NCBI RefSeq assembly: GCF_000381905.1
Contig: NZ_KB907254.1
Span: 142,917 to 206,916, forward strand
Direction of reading: 5' to 3'
From: Paenibacillus fonticola DSM 21315
Lineage (GTDB): Bacteria; Bacillota; Bacilli; Paenibacillales; Paenibacillaceae
Length of the DNA: 64,000 bases
In this document: positions 17,497 through 25,531 of the stretch, one piece after another
How the letters are laid out: each line of letters opens with the position of its first letter
Position numbering within the stretch: position 1 is the first letter of the stretch
Made by a program: the position numbers and the translations under genes
The notes under the pieces: model-generated
Told to the model about the DNA's origin: nothing
The model's database searches: none
Seen by the model: only the letters and a program-made list of their open reading frames with translations

Positions 17497-18694
17497 CCTT
17501 GACAGCAAACTCGGCCCAGACGGTTGACAACCGCCCTAGCTCCAGGGACGAAATGTATTGAGGGCTGATAACCATAATTAAATAGTAACCAGGGTCTTCT
17601 ACTTGAATGGTGCCTGAGAATTTGTTGTCCTTGATCGGGAGCTTGTTTGTGCTTACCGTCGTATATACATCATAGCCCGGTCCTTCTGATTTAGGAGCAA
17701 ACTTCTGTGCCATTATGGTGACTTGGTCAAAGTGCTCATTTGGACTCACTATCGTTCCCTCAACAGGAATTTCGGCTCTAGTCCCCACTTCCAGATAGCC
17801 GGACGCTGGTCTGTCCAGGGTGATATATTGCTGTCCTTCATCCGTCAACCTGACGGATACCGCGTGCGGATCGCTAACCTTACGAAGAACAGTGAGATCG
17901 GCGGTACCTGCAGAAATCGCATAAAGCTTCAGTGGGTTCATGCCTGGACGAAGATCGACCGTAAACTTCATGCGATTGTACTTGCGGCCGTCCAGTTCTA
18001 TTCCTTTTGCCGTAACCGTCCCCGTCCCCCCTCCCCAACCCCCGCTGCCAAAAGAGTATAAAAATTGGGGGGCATACATGTCATCCTGATACAGCATTGA
18101 AAATGTAGTGGTCTCCCCCTCTGTCTCCCAGTTCGGGGTCATCACTTCGATGATTTTCTCGCTCCAATTCCATGTAACCGTTCCCTGGTTCATCGACGCG
18201 GTGACACCTAGCCAAGCCAAAGGCTTCACAGGAATATACGTGCGTCCATTCGCTAAGAATGGCTTCGGAATCTTCTCGTCTTCAAGCGCGATTCCGTCAG
18301 GAAAATAAATTTGGTCGGAACCGATTCTGAACACCAACTCCTGCAAGCCCGGGGCAAGCTCTGGCTTCATCACGACATGCGCCTCTCGTTTTTTGGCATC
18401 CCAAGTGACCGAGACGGCAGCCCCGCTCTCCTGTAGGGTACGCAGCGGCACGAATACCCGCCCCCCCTTCAAGATCGGCTTATCCGCGTGCACAGCCTTC
18501 CCGTCCAAAGTCGCAGAGGTTCCCTTCATATTGAACTTCAGTTCATGCTTAACGCGATACATTTTGGCAACATCGCCTTCAGGAGTACCACTTACGTTCG
18601 CCGCCACTACGGGCGCAGCAGGCACAATGAATGTACTTATACTTAATGTTAGTGCTGCCGTTATGGACAGTAAGGTACGTGTCATTTTCCTCAT
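17489..18694 (-). CDS. Copper amine oxidase N-terminal (stalk) domain protein
   Basis: A secreted protein of 401 residues from the chosen start. A signal peptide (MRKMTRTLLSITAALTLSIS, then VPAAPVVA) is followed by a Cu_amine_oxidN1 stalk domain (about residues 45-200) with the repeated patterns ILKGGRVFVPLRTL and FLANGRTYIPVKPL. The rest is beta-rich and contains a Gly-rich turn (GSGGWGGGTG). No catalytic residues of amine oxidases are present; in Paenibacillus such domains are common on cell-surface proteins. The ATG at 18694 has AGGAGG ten bases upstream. The frame ends early relative to an out-of-frame coding-like tail downstream. Confidence 0.8.
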   Translation of the reverse strand: MRKMTRTLLSITAALTLSISTFIVPAAPVVAANVSGTPEGDVAKMYRVKHELKFNMKGTSATLDGKAVHADKPILKGGRVFVPLRTLQESGAAVSVTWDAKKREAHVVMKPELAPGLQELVFRIGSDQIYFPDGIALEDEKIPKPFLANGRTYIPVKPLAWLGVTASMNQGTVTWNWSEKIIEVMTPNWETEGETTTFSMLYQDDMYAPQFLYSFGSGGWGGGTGTVTAKGIELDGRKYNRMKFTVDLRPGMNPLKLYAISAGTADLTVLRKVSDPHAVSVRLTDEGQQYITLDRPASGYLEVGTRAEIPVEGTIVSPNEHFDQVTIMAQKFAPKSEGPGYDVYTTVSTNKLPIKDNKFSGTIQVEDPGYYLIMVISPQYISSLELGRLSTVWAEFAVKVE

Positions 18695-18804
18695 GATGAT
18701 CCAACCTCCTCCTATTCCTATATATAGACTACATGCCCTTTCTAAAGGTTGCACAGTCTGCTAGCTTCCTGCCTAAGACTCAAGGCACACTACATTTTGG
18801 ACAA

Positions 18805-18858
18805 ATAAAAAAATCAACCGTATGAAGAGCCCTGCTCACCCTTGCATACCGTTGATTT
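18805..18858 (-). terminator. Terminator of the ferredoxin-NADP reductase gene
   Basis: On the minus strand AAATCAACGGTATG pairs with CATACGGTTGATTT (one mismatch), followed by a run of seven T. Confidence 0.85.
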
Positions 18859-18919
18859 CTTATGCGGTAAAGTGCTTTGAATATAAATGAGGCTCAAGCC
18901 ACTCCAGTTACTTGATCAT

Positions 18920-19981
18920 TTACTTAATCATTTGCTTGATCAATTCCCGGTTGCGCGCCTTGAAAATCTCGTTGTGCGACGACACCATACCGCTCTTATA
19001 AGCATCTGGCTGGATATACTGCTTCGCCCGGTTAACCGCATTGGCGGCATCCTGGAAAGCTCCCGCAATAAGATGCAGCTTCCCGTCATGCTTCAAAATG
19101 TCCCCCGCTGCATACAGCCCCTCGATGGAGGACTCACTATTAGCACTGCCGGCGATATAGTAATTATCCGCCCTCTCTATGTCCAATTTGCTGTTCTCCA
19201 GCAAAGCCGTATCGCGCTCATAGCCGTGATTGATAATGACTTCATCGACAGCGAGGTACGCCACCTCGCCCGTCTCATGGTTCGTCAGCTCTACACGCTC
19301 TATCGTTTCGTGGTTCCCGCCAGCAATCAGCTTTGTAATCGACGAATTAAAATAACAGACCGCCGTGCTATTTATAAGCTGGGTCACTTGCGCCTCATGC
19401 CCGGACAGCGCTTCCTTCCGATAAGTCAAGTAGACCTGGCCGGCAATCGGCTCCAGTTCATTCGCCCAGTCAATCGCGGAGTTGCCGCCTCCGGAAATAA
19501 TTACGGTCTTGCCTTTGAACCGCTGGAGCGATTTTACTGTGTAGTTCAGGTTGGACACCTCGAATCTCTCCGCCCCTTCAATCTCCAGCTTTTGTGGATT
19601 CAATATCCCCCCGCCTACTGCAGCAATAACCGTTCTGGAATAATGCTTCCGTCCTGAAGCAGCCTGTAATACGAAAATCCCTGCTTCGTTCTGAGAAATG
19701 GATTCCACCTTTTCATTCAGCACGACCTCCGGGTTAAAGGTCAGCCCCTGCTCGACGAGCTGCTCGATTAATTTCTCGCCCGACACCGGCGTCAGTCCGC
19801 CGACATCCCAAATCATCTTCTCGGGATACACATGAATCTTCCCGCCTAAACGCGGCTGGTATTCGATAAGCTTGGTTTTCATCTCGCGAAGCCCGCTATA
19901 AAAAGCGGAATAAAGCCCCGCAGGCCCTCCGCCAATAATAGTTACATCATATAAATCCTGCTCTTGCTCCTCCACATCCAC
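18920..19981 (-). CDS. Ferredoxin/flavodoxin-NADP reductase, thioredoxin-reductase-like type
   Basis: A 353-residue FAD/NADPH oxidoreductase of the YumC/YcgT class. FAD site: IIGGGPAGLYSAFYSGLR; NADPH site: VIISGGGNSAIDWANEL; C-terminal FAD contact: GLYAAGDI. The CxxC redox pair of true thioredoxin reductases is absent, as expected for this class. It would pass electrons from NADPH to ferredoxin or flavodoxin, or to ferric siderophores. It is divergent from a siderophore importer, and its promoter (TTGATA-17-TATAAT) is overlapped by a perfect Fur box, so it is very likely an iron-starvation gene that helps release iron. The start is GTG at 19981; a second GTG at 19975 has slightly better spacing to GAGGGG. 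Confidence 0.88.
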   Translation of the reverse strand: MDVEEQEQDLYDVTIIGGGPAGLYSAFYSGLREMKTKLIEYQPRLGGKIHVYPEKMIWDVGGLTPVSGEKLIEQLVEQGLTFNPEVVLNEKVESISQNEAGIFVLQAASGRKHYSRTVIAAVGGGILNPQKLEIEGAERFEVSNLNYTVKSLQRFKGKTVIISGGGNSAIDWANELEPIAGQVYLTYRKEALSGHEAQVTQLINSTAVCYFNSSITKLIAGGNHETIERVELTNHETGEVAYLAVDEVIINHGYERDTALLENSKLDIERADNYYIAGSANSESSIEGLYAAGDILKHDGKLHLIAGAFQDAANAVNRAKQYIQPDAYKSGMVSSHNEIFKARNRELIKQMIK

Positions 19982-20017
19982 TCACCCCTCAGCAATGAAT
20001 AACGATCAAATTAACAA

Positions 20018-20076
20018 TTGACAACAGAAACTGGCAACTTTATAGTAATTATATTGAAATTGATAATCATTATCAA
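20018..20076. promoter_or_regulatory. Divergent promoters with one shared Fur box
   Basis: Plus promoter: TTGACA (20018-20023), 17-base spacer, TATAGT (20041-20046). Minus promoter: TTGATA (20071-20076 on the complement), 17-base spacer, TATAAT (20048-20053). The 17-bp perfect palindrome TTGATAATCATTATCAA (20060-20076) matches the Fur consensus. It covers the minus -35 and the first transcribed bases of the plus promoter. Confidence 0.92.
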
Positions 20077-20153
20077 GTAGGTGTTCAAGGAATCGAGTTA
20101 AAGACTTAACTGTTACACGAAACTATAACGTGATTAAGAAGGAGACTACAGAA

Positions 20154-21128
20154 GTGAAAAAGCTATGGACTCCCATGATGTTATTATTTGTACTCCTGGT
20201 TAGCGCTTGCGGCAGCCAGACCGCAGATTATAAAGGAAACAACAATGGGGAAGCCGGTCGTAATACGGGGACCGCCTCAGAGAATACGGGAACGCCGGAC
20301 AGCAATAAAGGGGCCGGAACGATCACTTACCAATCTGAGAGCGGACCTGTCGAGGTGCCTGCAAATCCGCAGCGCGTTATCGTGCTGTCCTCTTTTGCCG
20401 GTAATGTCATGGCTCTGAACGTAAATCTGGTTGGGGTCGATTCGTGGTCGAAGATGAATCCGCGTTTCGCCGATAAATTCAAGGATGTGGAGGAAGTTTC
20501 CGACGAAAGCCTAGAGAAAATCATTGAGCTTGAACCCGACCTGATCATCGGTCTATCCAACATCAACAATATCAGTAAGCTGCAAGAGATTGCTCCGACG
20601 GTTACGTTTACTTATGGGAAAGTTGATTACTTGACCCAGCACCTGGAGATCGGCAAGCTGCTGAACAAGGAGAACGAGGCGCAAGCATGGATCGACGATT
20701 TCAAGCAGCGGGCGCATCAAGCCGGAGAAGATATTAAAGCGAAAATCGGTGCAGATGCCACGGTCTCGGTCATCGAGAACTTCGATAAGCAGATTTACGT
20801 TTTCGGCGACAACTGGGGTCGTGGAACGGAAATCCTATACCAGGAAATGAAGCTGGGAATGCCGGAGAAAGTCAAAGAAATGGCGCTTAAGGACGGATAC
20901 TACGCCCTATCTTTGGAAGTGCTGCCTGAATACGCGGGAGACTACCTGATCTTCAGCAAAAATCCGGATACGGACAACTCCTTCCAGGAGACCGATACGT
21001 ACAAGAACATGCCCGCCGTTAAAAACGGTCACGTATTCGAAGCCAATGCGAAGGAATTTTATTTCAATGATCCGCTAACGCTGGATTTTCAGCTGGATTT
21101 TTTTATTGAACACTTTTTGAACAAGTGA
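20154..21128 (+). CDS. Siderophore-binding lipoprotein of an iron ABC transporter
   Basis: A 324-residue substrate-binding protein of the FecB/FhuD (Peripla_BP_2) family. A signal peptide with lipobox VSAC is followed by a Gly/Asn/Thr-rich tether and the binding domain, with the typical opening VEVPANPQRVIVLSS and the hinge helix segment EKIIELEPDLIIGLS. It is closest in general appearance to iron-citrate/hydroxamate binders such as YfmC, but the ligand cannot be fixed from sequence. The GTG at 20154 is chosen because AAGGAG lies nine bases upstream; the longer frame starts inside that ribosome binding site. It lies downstream of the Fur-controlled promoter and heads the importer operon. Confidence 0.9.
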   Translation: MKKLWTPMMLLFVLLVSACGSQTADYKGNNNGEAGRNTGTASENTGTPDSNKGAGTITYQSESGPVEVPANPQRVIVLSSFAGNVMALNVNLVGVDSWSKMNPRFADKFKDVEEVSDESLEKIIELEPDLIIGLSNINNISKLQEIAPTVTFTYGKVDYLTQHLEIGKLLNKENEAQAWIDDFKQRAHQAGEDIKAKIGADATVSVIENFDKQIYVFGDNWGRGTEILYQEMKLGMPEKVKEMALKDGYYALSLEVLPEYAGDYLIFSKNPDTDNSFQETDTYKNMPAVKNGHVFEANAKEFYFNDPLTLDFQLDFFIEHFLNK

Positions 21129-21152
21129 TACTAAAGAAAAGATGAGTGACTG

Positions 21153-22163
21153 ATGACCACAAAAAAACGAAAATCCATCCCATTCACCTATAAGCTTCTT
21201 GCCGGAATACTGGCATTTATCGGAATGTTCGTCATTTCCATGGTCTTCGGGGCCGCAGATACGACGCTCCAAGATGTATGGCTGGCGCTCACCTCCAATG
21301 CTGCAGGCGACAAAATTTCCATGATTCGCGAAATCCGCCTGCCGCGTGAAATTGCGGCCATCTTCGTCGGGGCTGCTCTGGCGGTCGCCGGGGCCATCAT
21401 GCAGGGCATGACGAAGAACCCGCTCGCCGATCCCGGTCTGCTTGGCCTGACAGCCGGGGCAAATGCGGCGTTAGCCGTAACGATCGCCTTTATTCCTGCC
21501 GCTAACTATTTCGGCATTATGATTGGCTGCTTTATCGGAGCGGCAGTCGGGGCCGCGCTAGTCTTCGGGATCGCCGCGGCCAAGAGGGGCGGTCTGTCCC
21601 ATTTTCGAATCGTGCTGGCCGGGGCTGCTATCTCGGCATTCCTGTTTGCGATTGCTGAAGGCATCGGGATTTATTTCAAAATATCCAAGGACGTATCTAT
21701 GTGGACGGCCGGCGGAATTATCGGCACGACCTGGAAGCAGCTTCTGATCATCGTACCCTTTATCGTGGTTGGCATCCTGGTGTCGTTATTCCTCTCCCGC
21801 CAGCTGACGATCCTCAGCTTAAGCGAGGAGGTGGCCATGGGGCTCGGCCAGAACATCGCGGTCATCAAAACAGTTCTCTTCCTCGTCATTATTATGCTGG
21901 CCGGAGCTTCCGTGGCGCTTGTCGGGAACATGGCGTTCATCGGCTTGATGATTCCGCATGTCGTGCGGGCCATCGTAGGTACCGATTACAGGTTCATCAC
22001 TCCGATGTCGGCGGTTTCGGGAGCCGCATTTATGCTCTTTGCCGACACGCTGGGCCGAACCATCAACGCTCCTTACGAGACGCCCGTGGCCGCCATTGTG
22101 GCGATGATGGGGCTTCCTTTCTTCCTGTTCATCGTACATAAAGGAGGCAAAGCATTCTCATGA
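21153..22163 (+). CDS. FecCD family iron-siderophore permease (first)
   Basis: A 336-residue permease with about ten membrane spans. Family features are REIRLPREIAAIFVGAALA, MQGMTKNPLADPGLLG and GNMAFIGLMIPHVVRAIVG. It forms a heterodimer with the next protein. The stop overlaps the next start by four bases (ATGA), showing translational coupling. No ATP-binding gene follows in this operon, so the pair must use an ATPase encoded elsewhere (an FhuC or YusV type protein is the usual shared partner in Bacilli). Confidence 0.93.
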   Translation: MTTKKRKSIPFTYKLLAGILAFIGMFVISMVFGAADTTLQDVWLALTSNAAGDKISMIREIRLPREIAAIFVGAALAVAGAIMQGMTKNPLADPGLLGLTAGANAALAVTIAFIPAANYFGIMIGCFIGAAVGAALVFGIAAAKRGGLSHFRIVLAGAAISAFLFAIAEGIGIYFKISKDVSMWTAGGIIGTTWKQLLIIVPFIVVGILVSLFLSRQLTILSLSEEVAMGLGQNIAVIKTVLFLVIIMLAGASVALVGNMAFIGLMIPHVVRAIVGTDYRFITPMSAVSGAAFMLFADTLGRTINAPYETPVAAIVAMMGLPFFLFIVHKGGKAFS

Positions 22164-23167
22164 TACAACGGGCATTATTGCGCAAACAGCGCCTCATTCT
22201 GCTAATCCTGCTGGCGTTGATCATCACCACAGTCGTTATTGGCATGGGGATCGGCTACTCCTCCTTATCTTATGACCGGCTAATCCCTACCCTGCTGGGA
22301 CAGGGTACATTCAAAGAGGAGTTCGTACTGTTCTCCGTCCGGCTGCCGCGAATCATCATTACGCTGCTGGCCGGCATGGCACTAGCCTTGTCGGGAGCCA
22401 TCCTGCAAGGGATCACGCGCAACGATTTGGCTGACCCGGGAATTATAGGCATTAACTCTGGCGCTGGCGTGGCTATTGCGGTGTTCTTTTTATTTTTTCC
22501 GATTAAGGCCGGGTCGTTTGTGTACTTGCTTCCTATGGTAGCCTTCATTGGGGCTTTTCTAACGGTATGCGCCATCTATTTATTCTCATTCCATAGGTCG
22601 GCTGGCCTTCAGCCTGTACGACTGGTGCTTACCGGGATCGGCTTCTCCATGGCGCTGTCCGGGGTAATGATCGTCCTCATTTCCTCTGCTGAGCGGACCA
22701 AGGTCGACTTCATCGCCAAGTGGATCGTCGGCAACATTTGGGGTTCCGATTGGCCCTTCATCTGGGCGATGCTGCCCTGGCTGATCGTGCTTATTCCCTT
22801 TGCCTTGTACAAAGCCCATCGCCTGAATTTGATGGAGCTGAGCGAGCCAGTTACGATCGGCGTAGGCTTGCCGGTGGAAAAAGAGCGGATCGTCCTGCTG
22901 CTTACTGCCGTTGCCCTTGCGGCATCTGCCGTTTCCGTCACGGGCGGAATCTCGTTTATCGGCCTGATGGCCCCACATATCGCCAAAGCGCTGGTCGGGC
23001 CTCGCAACCAGCTGTTCATCCCGATCGCGATTCTCATCGGCGGATGGCTGCTGCTCATAGCCGATACCCTCGGCCGCAACATCGTTCAGCCCGACGGCAT
23101 TCCGGCCGGGATCATGGTTGCCTTGATCGGCACCCCCTATTTTGTATATTTGCTGCTCAAAAATTAA
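22160..23167 (+). CDS. FecCD family iron-siderophore permease (second)
   Basis: A 335-residue partner permease with the same fold. Recognisable parts are SVRLPRIIITLLAGMALA, LQGITRNDLADPGIIG and GGISFIGLMAPHIAKALVG. It is the last gene of the Fur-controlled operon; a strong bidirectional terminator lies 15 bases later and the next gene is on the other strand. Consistent with the first permease, no ATPase gene is attached. Confidence 0.93.
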   Translation: MIQRALLRKQRLILLILLALIITTVVIGMGIGYSSLSYDRLIPTLLGQGTFKEEFVLFSVRLPRIIITLLAGMALALSGAILQGITRNDLADPGIIGINSGAGVAIAVFFLFFPIKAGSFVYLLPMVAFIGAFLTVCAIYLFSFHRSAGLQPVRLVLTGIGFSMALSGVMIVLISSAERTKVDFIAKWIVGNIWGSDWPFIWAMLPWLIVLIPFALYKAHRLNLMELSEPVTIGVGLPVEKERIVLLLTAVALAASAVSVTGGISFIGLMAPHIAKALVGPRNQLFIPIAILIGGWLLLIADTLGRNIVQPDGIPAGIMVALIGTPYFVYLLLKN

Positions 23168-23182
23168 CTCAAATGCAAAAAA

Positions 23183-23223
23183 AGCCCTTTAAGCAGAAGG
23201 TCCATGCCTTCCGCTTAAGGGGT
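23183..23223. terminator. Bidirectional terminator
   Basis: AGCCCTTTAAGC and GCTTAAGGGGTT with an inner GAAGG/CCTTC stem. On the minus strand it is followed by seven T, so it ends the SDR transcript; on the plus strand it ends the siderophore operon. Confidence 0.85.
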
Positions 23224-23247
23224 TGCTTGTTGCAGATTTATGCTCTA

Positions 23248-24264
23248 CTACTCCGTTACAGCCTTCACCGCGCTGTCCAGTGCTCCAATTACCTTGTCAC
23301 ACCATGCGTCGAATTCCGGATCTTCGAGCTGAAGCTCAGGATGGGCCAGTATGTACTGCACGGTTTGCTTGATGCCTTGATCAAGCCTAGTCGTGGCCAC
23401 GAATTCCGGAACAAGGCGCTTCAATTTAGAATTGTCGAACACTACTGTGTTCGCTTTATCTCCCAGCAGGCTGCCCCGTAAATCATCCGAGCTGCATGCC
23501 GCCAAAAATTCAGAGGACACGTGCACCGCATTCAGCTTCACACCCAATGCATCCGCAATAATTTCATAGATTTGGTCCCAGGTGACCGACTCATCGGACG
23601 TAATATGAACGGACTCACCGATCGCATGGATGTTGCCCATCAGGCCAATGAAGCCCTTGGCAAAATCGCTGTTATGCGTCATGGTCCAAAGAGAAGTCCC
23701 GTCCCCATGAATGATGACCGGTTTGTTCTCGAGCATCCGCTTAGCGACCTGCCAGCTACCCTTGCTGCCATGCACACCCAGCGGGATGGAACGCTCGGAG
23801 TACGTATGGCTAGGCCTTACAATTGTAATCGGGAAGCCATTGTCCCGGTACTGCTTCATCAGATACTCTTCGCAGGCGATTTTATTTCTGGAATACTCCC
23901 AATAAGGGTTCGATAAAGGCGTTCCTTCAGTAACTCTATAATCCGACAATGGCGTTTGATAAGCTGACGCCGAACTGATAAAGATAAACTGCTTCGTTTT
24001 TCCGTTGAACAGGCGATAATCTCTCTCCAACTGCTCGGGGTGAAAGGCGATAAAATCAGCCACGACGTCAAAGTGCATATTCTCGATAAGCCGAGCCACT
24101 GCGGCTTCATCGTTAATATCTCCTTGCAGGATATTGACTCCATCAGGCAAACCGCTATTTCTTGTTCCCCGATTCAATAAGTACAACTCGCAATCCGTCT
24201 CTGCCAGCTGCTGCGTAATCGCTGAGCTGATCGTTCCCGTTCCGCCGATAAATAGTACTTTCAT
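23248..24264 (-). CDS. NAD-dependent epimerase/dehydratase family protein (SDR)
   Basis: A 338-residue extended short-chain dehydrogenase/reductase. The Rossmann motif FIGGTGTISSA is at the N-terminus, the catalytic YSRNK near residue 143, and SSASAYQTP just before it supplies the active-site serine. It resembles sugar-nucleotide epimerases and isoflavone-reductase-like proteins, but the substrate is not clear. It is a single-gene unit. Divergent from it is the AT-rich glutamate racemase segment. Confidence 0.85.
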   Translation of the reverse strand: MKVLFIGGTGTISSAITQQLAETDCELYLLNRGTRNSGLPDGVNILQGDINDEAAVARLIENMHFDVVADFIAFHPEQLERDYRLFNGKTKQFIFISSASAYQTPLSDYRVTEGTPLSNPYWEYSRNKIACEEYLMKQYRDNGFPITIVRPSHTYSERSIPLGVHGSKGSWQVAKRMLENKPVIIHGDGTSLWTMTHNSDFAKGFIGLMGNIHAIGESVHITSDESVTWDQIYEIIADALGVKLNAVHVSSEFLAACSSDDLRGSLLGDKANTVVFDNSKLKRLVPEFVATTRLDQGIKQTVQYILAHPELQLEDPEFDAWCDKVIGALDSAVKAVTE

Positions 24265-24374
24265 TAGGACACCTCCATCAAATGGTTGATTCCACTTTCA
24301 AGATATCATGCATGGTTCAACAAGACAAACACTCGAATCATACGTCCATTTAAAACGCACTGTTCCTCTTCTTC

Positions 24375-24394
24375 AACTAACGGGGTAGTTTAGT
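24375..24394 (+). repeat. Left copy of a repeat flanking the racemase
   Basis: AACTAACGGGGTAGTTTAGT resembles AACTACCGGGTGCTTTAGT at 25355-25373. The two bracket the AT-rich racemase segment. Confidence 0.5.
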
Positions 24395-24485
24395 TCAATA
24401 AAATATAAGGAGTAACTAAAAATAATATTTTTAAAAATGGTATTCTTAATATATGATTAGAAACATTAATTAATTTAGGAGAAGA

Positions 24486-25292
24486 GTGAAAGTAGTGAGA
24501 ATAGGTTTTTTTGATTCTGGAATTGGTGGAATGACTGTACTTCATCAAGCATTGAGGTTTTTACCAAATGAAGATTACATATTTTATGCAGATACCTTAC
24601 ACGTTCCATATGGTGAAAAGCCGAAAAAAGAGGTAAGGGAATATATTTTTAATGCAGTTGACTTTATGGCTAATCAAGAAATCAAAGCATTAGTCATTGC
24701 TTGTAATACTGCAACTAGTATTGCAGTGGATGACCTTCGTAAAAATTATGATTTCCCTATTTTGGGTATTGAACCAGCCGTAAAACCTGCCATTCAAAGC
24801 TGGGCGGGGAAACAAAAAAAGGTATTAGTGTTTGCGACTAATTTGACTCTCAGAGAGGAAAAGTTCCATAATCTTGTGAAAAGTATCGACCATTACGATA
24901 TTGTTGAAAGTGTGCCTCTTCCTGGTCTTGTTCAATTCGCTGAGAGTTTTGAATTTAGAGAAGAGAAAGTTATACCTTATTTAAAAGAAGAACTATCTTC
25001 GTTTGATTTAAAGCAGTACGGAACGATTGTTCTCGGATGCACCCATTTCCCATATTTTGAAGATAGCATAAGGGATATATTCCCTGAGGAAGTGGATATT
25101 ATTTCTGGAAGTATTGGAACTGCAAAAAACTTAAAACGAATTCTTGAAACAAGGAATCAAATTAACGAAGGAGCAGGAGATATTTCATTTTTTAAATCTG
25201 GTTATAAAGTTGAAGATAAAGAAACATTATCTAATTATAAGAAGTTGTTGGTAATGTTAGATAGGAAAAGTTCTTTAACAACGGGTGCTTAA
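24486..25292 (+). CDS. murI: Glutamate racemase
   Basis: A 268-residue cofactor-independent racemase making D-glutamate for peptidoglycan. The two catalytic cysteines are visible in IACNTATS and LGCTHFPYF, with FFDSGIGGMTV at the start. Base composition is clearly different from the neighbours: codons are strongly A/T-ending and the upstream DNA is very AT-rich, which suggests acquisition from a low-GC relative. The last residues (LTTGA) are encoded by a third copy of the flanking repeat. The start is GTG with GGAGAAGA upstream, at short spacing. A housekeeping racemase probably exists elsewhere, so this may be a second copy. Confidence 0.93.
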   Translation: MKVVRIGFFDSGIGGMTVLHQALRFLPNEDYIFYADTLHVPYGEKPKKEVREYIFNAVDFMANQEIKALVIACNTATSIAVDDLRKNYDFPILGIEPAVKPAIQSWAGKQKKVLVFATNLTLREEKFHNLVKSIDHYDIVESVPLPGLVQFAESFEFREEKVIPYLKEELSSFDLKQYGTIVLGCTHFPYFEDSIRDIFPEEVDIISGSIGTAKNLKRILETRNQINEGAGDISFFKSGYKVEDKETLSNYKKLLVMLDRKSSLTTGA

Positions 25293-25306
25293 ATCAAACC
25301 GATAAG

Positions 25307-25325
25307 GCTGTTCTAACAGCTTTTT
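25307..25325 (+). terminator. Small terminator of the racemase
   Basis: GCTGT-TCTA-ACAGC followed by TTTTT. Confidence 0.7.
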
Positions 25326-25354
25326 CAGAATGAGTTTGTGAAGTATTGCACTTA

Positions 25355-25373
25355 AACTACCGGGTGCTTTAGT
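25355..25373 (+). repeat. Right copy of the racemase-flanking repeat
   Basis: AACTACCGGGTGCTTTAGT; related to 24375-24394 and to AACAACGGGTGCTTAAA at 25277-25293, which encodes the end of the racemase. Confidence 0.5.
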
Positions 25374-25382
25374 AAAATAAGA

Positions 25383-25426
25383 AAAGGGTTTTACATATTA
25401 ACCATATCTAATATGTAAAACCCTTT
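25383..25426. terminator. Long perfect hairpin, bidirectional terminator
   Basis: An 18-bp perfect stem (AAAGGGTTTTACATATTA and its complement) with an 8-base loop, followed on the plus strand by AATTTATTTTTC. It separates the racemase from the convergent xylanase gene. Confidence 0.85.
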
Positions 25427-25531
25427 AATTTATTTTTCTTTTTTAAATTAGGTCTTGACTCCCGTCCCTTCTGTACGTCCTTGCCCGTTGTATTTCATTC
25501 TGTCTGGACCCCAATTTCCAATTTGGTGAAA

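Noticed and set aside
21671..23082. Long antisense frames opposite the FecCD permeases
   Set aside because: They are composition shadows of hydrophobic genes: His/Arg/Gly/Pro-rich, no ribosome binding sites and opposite to well-supported genes.
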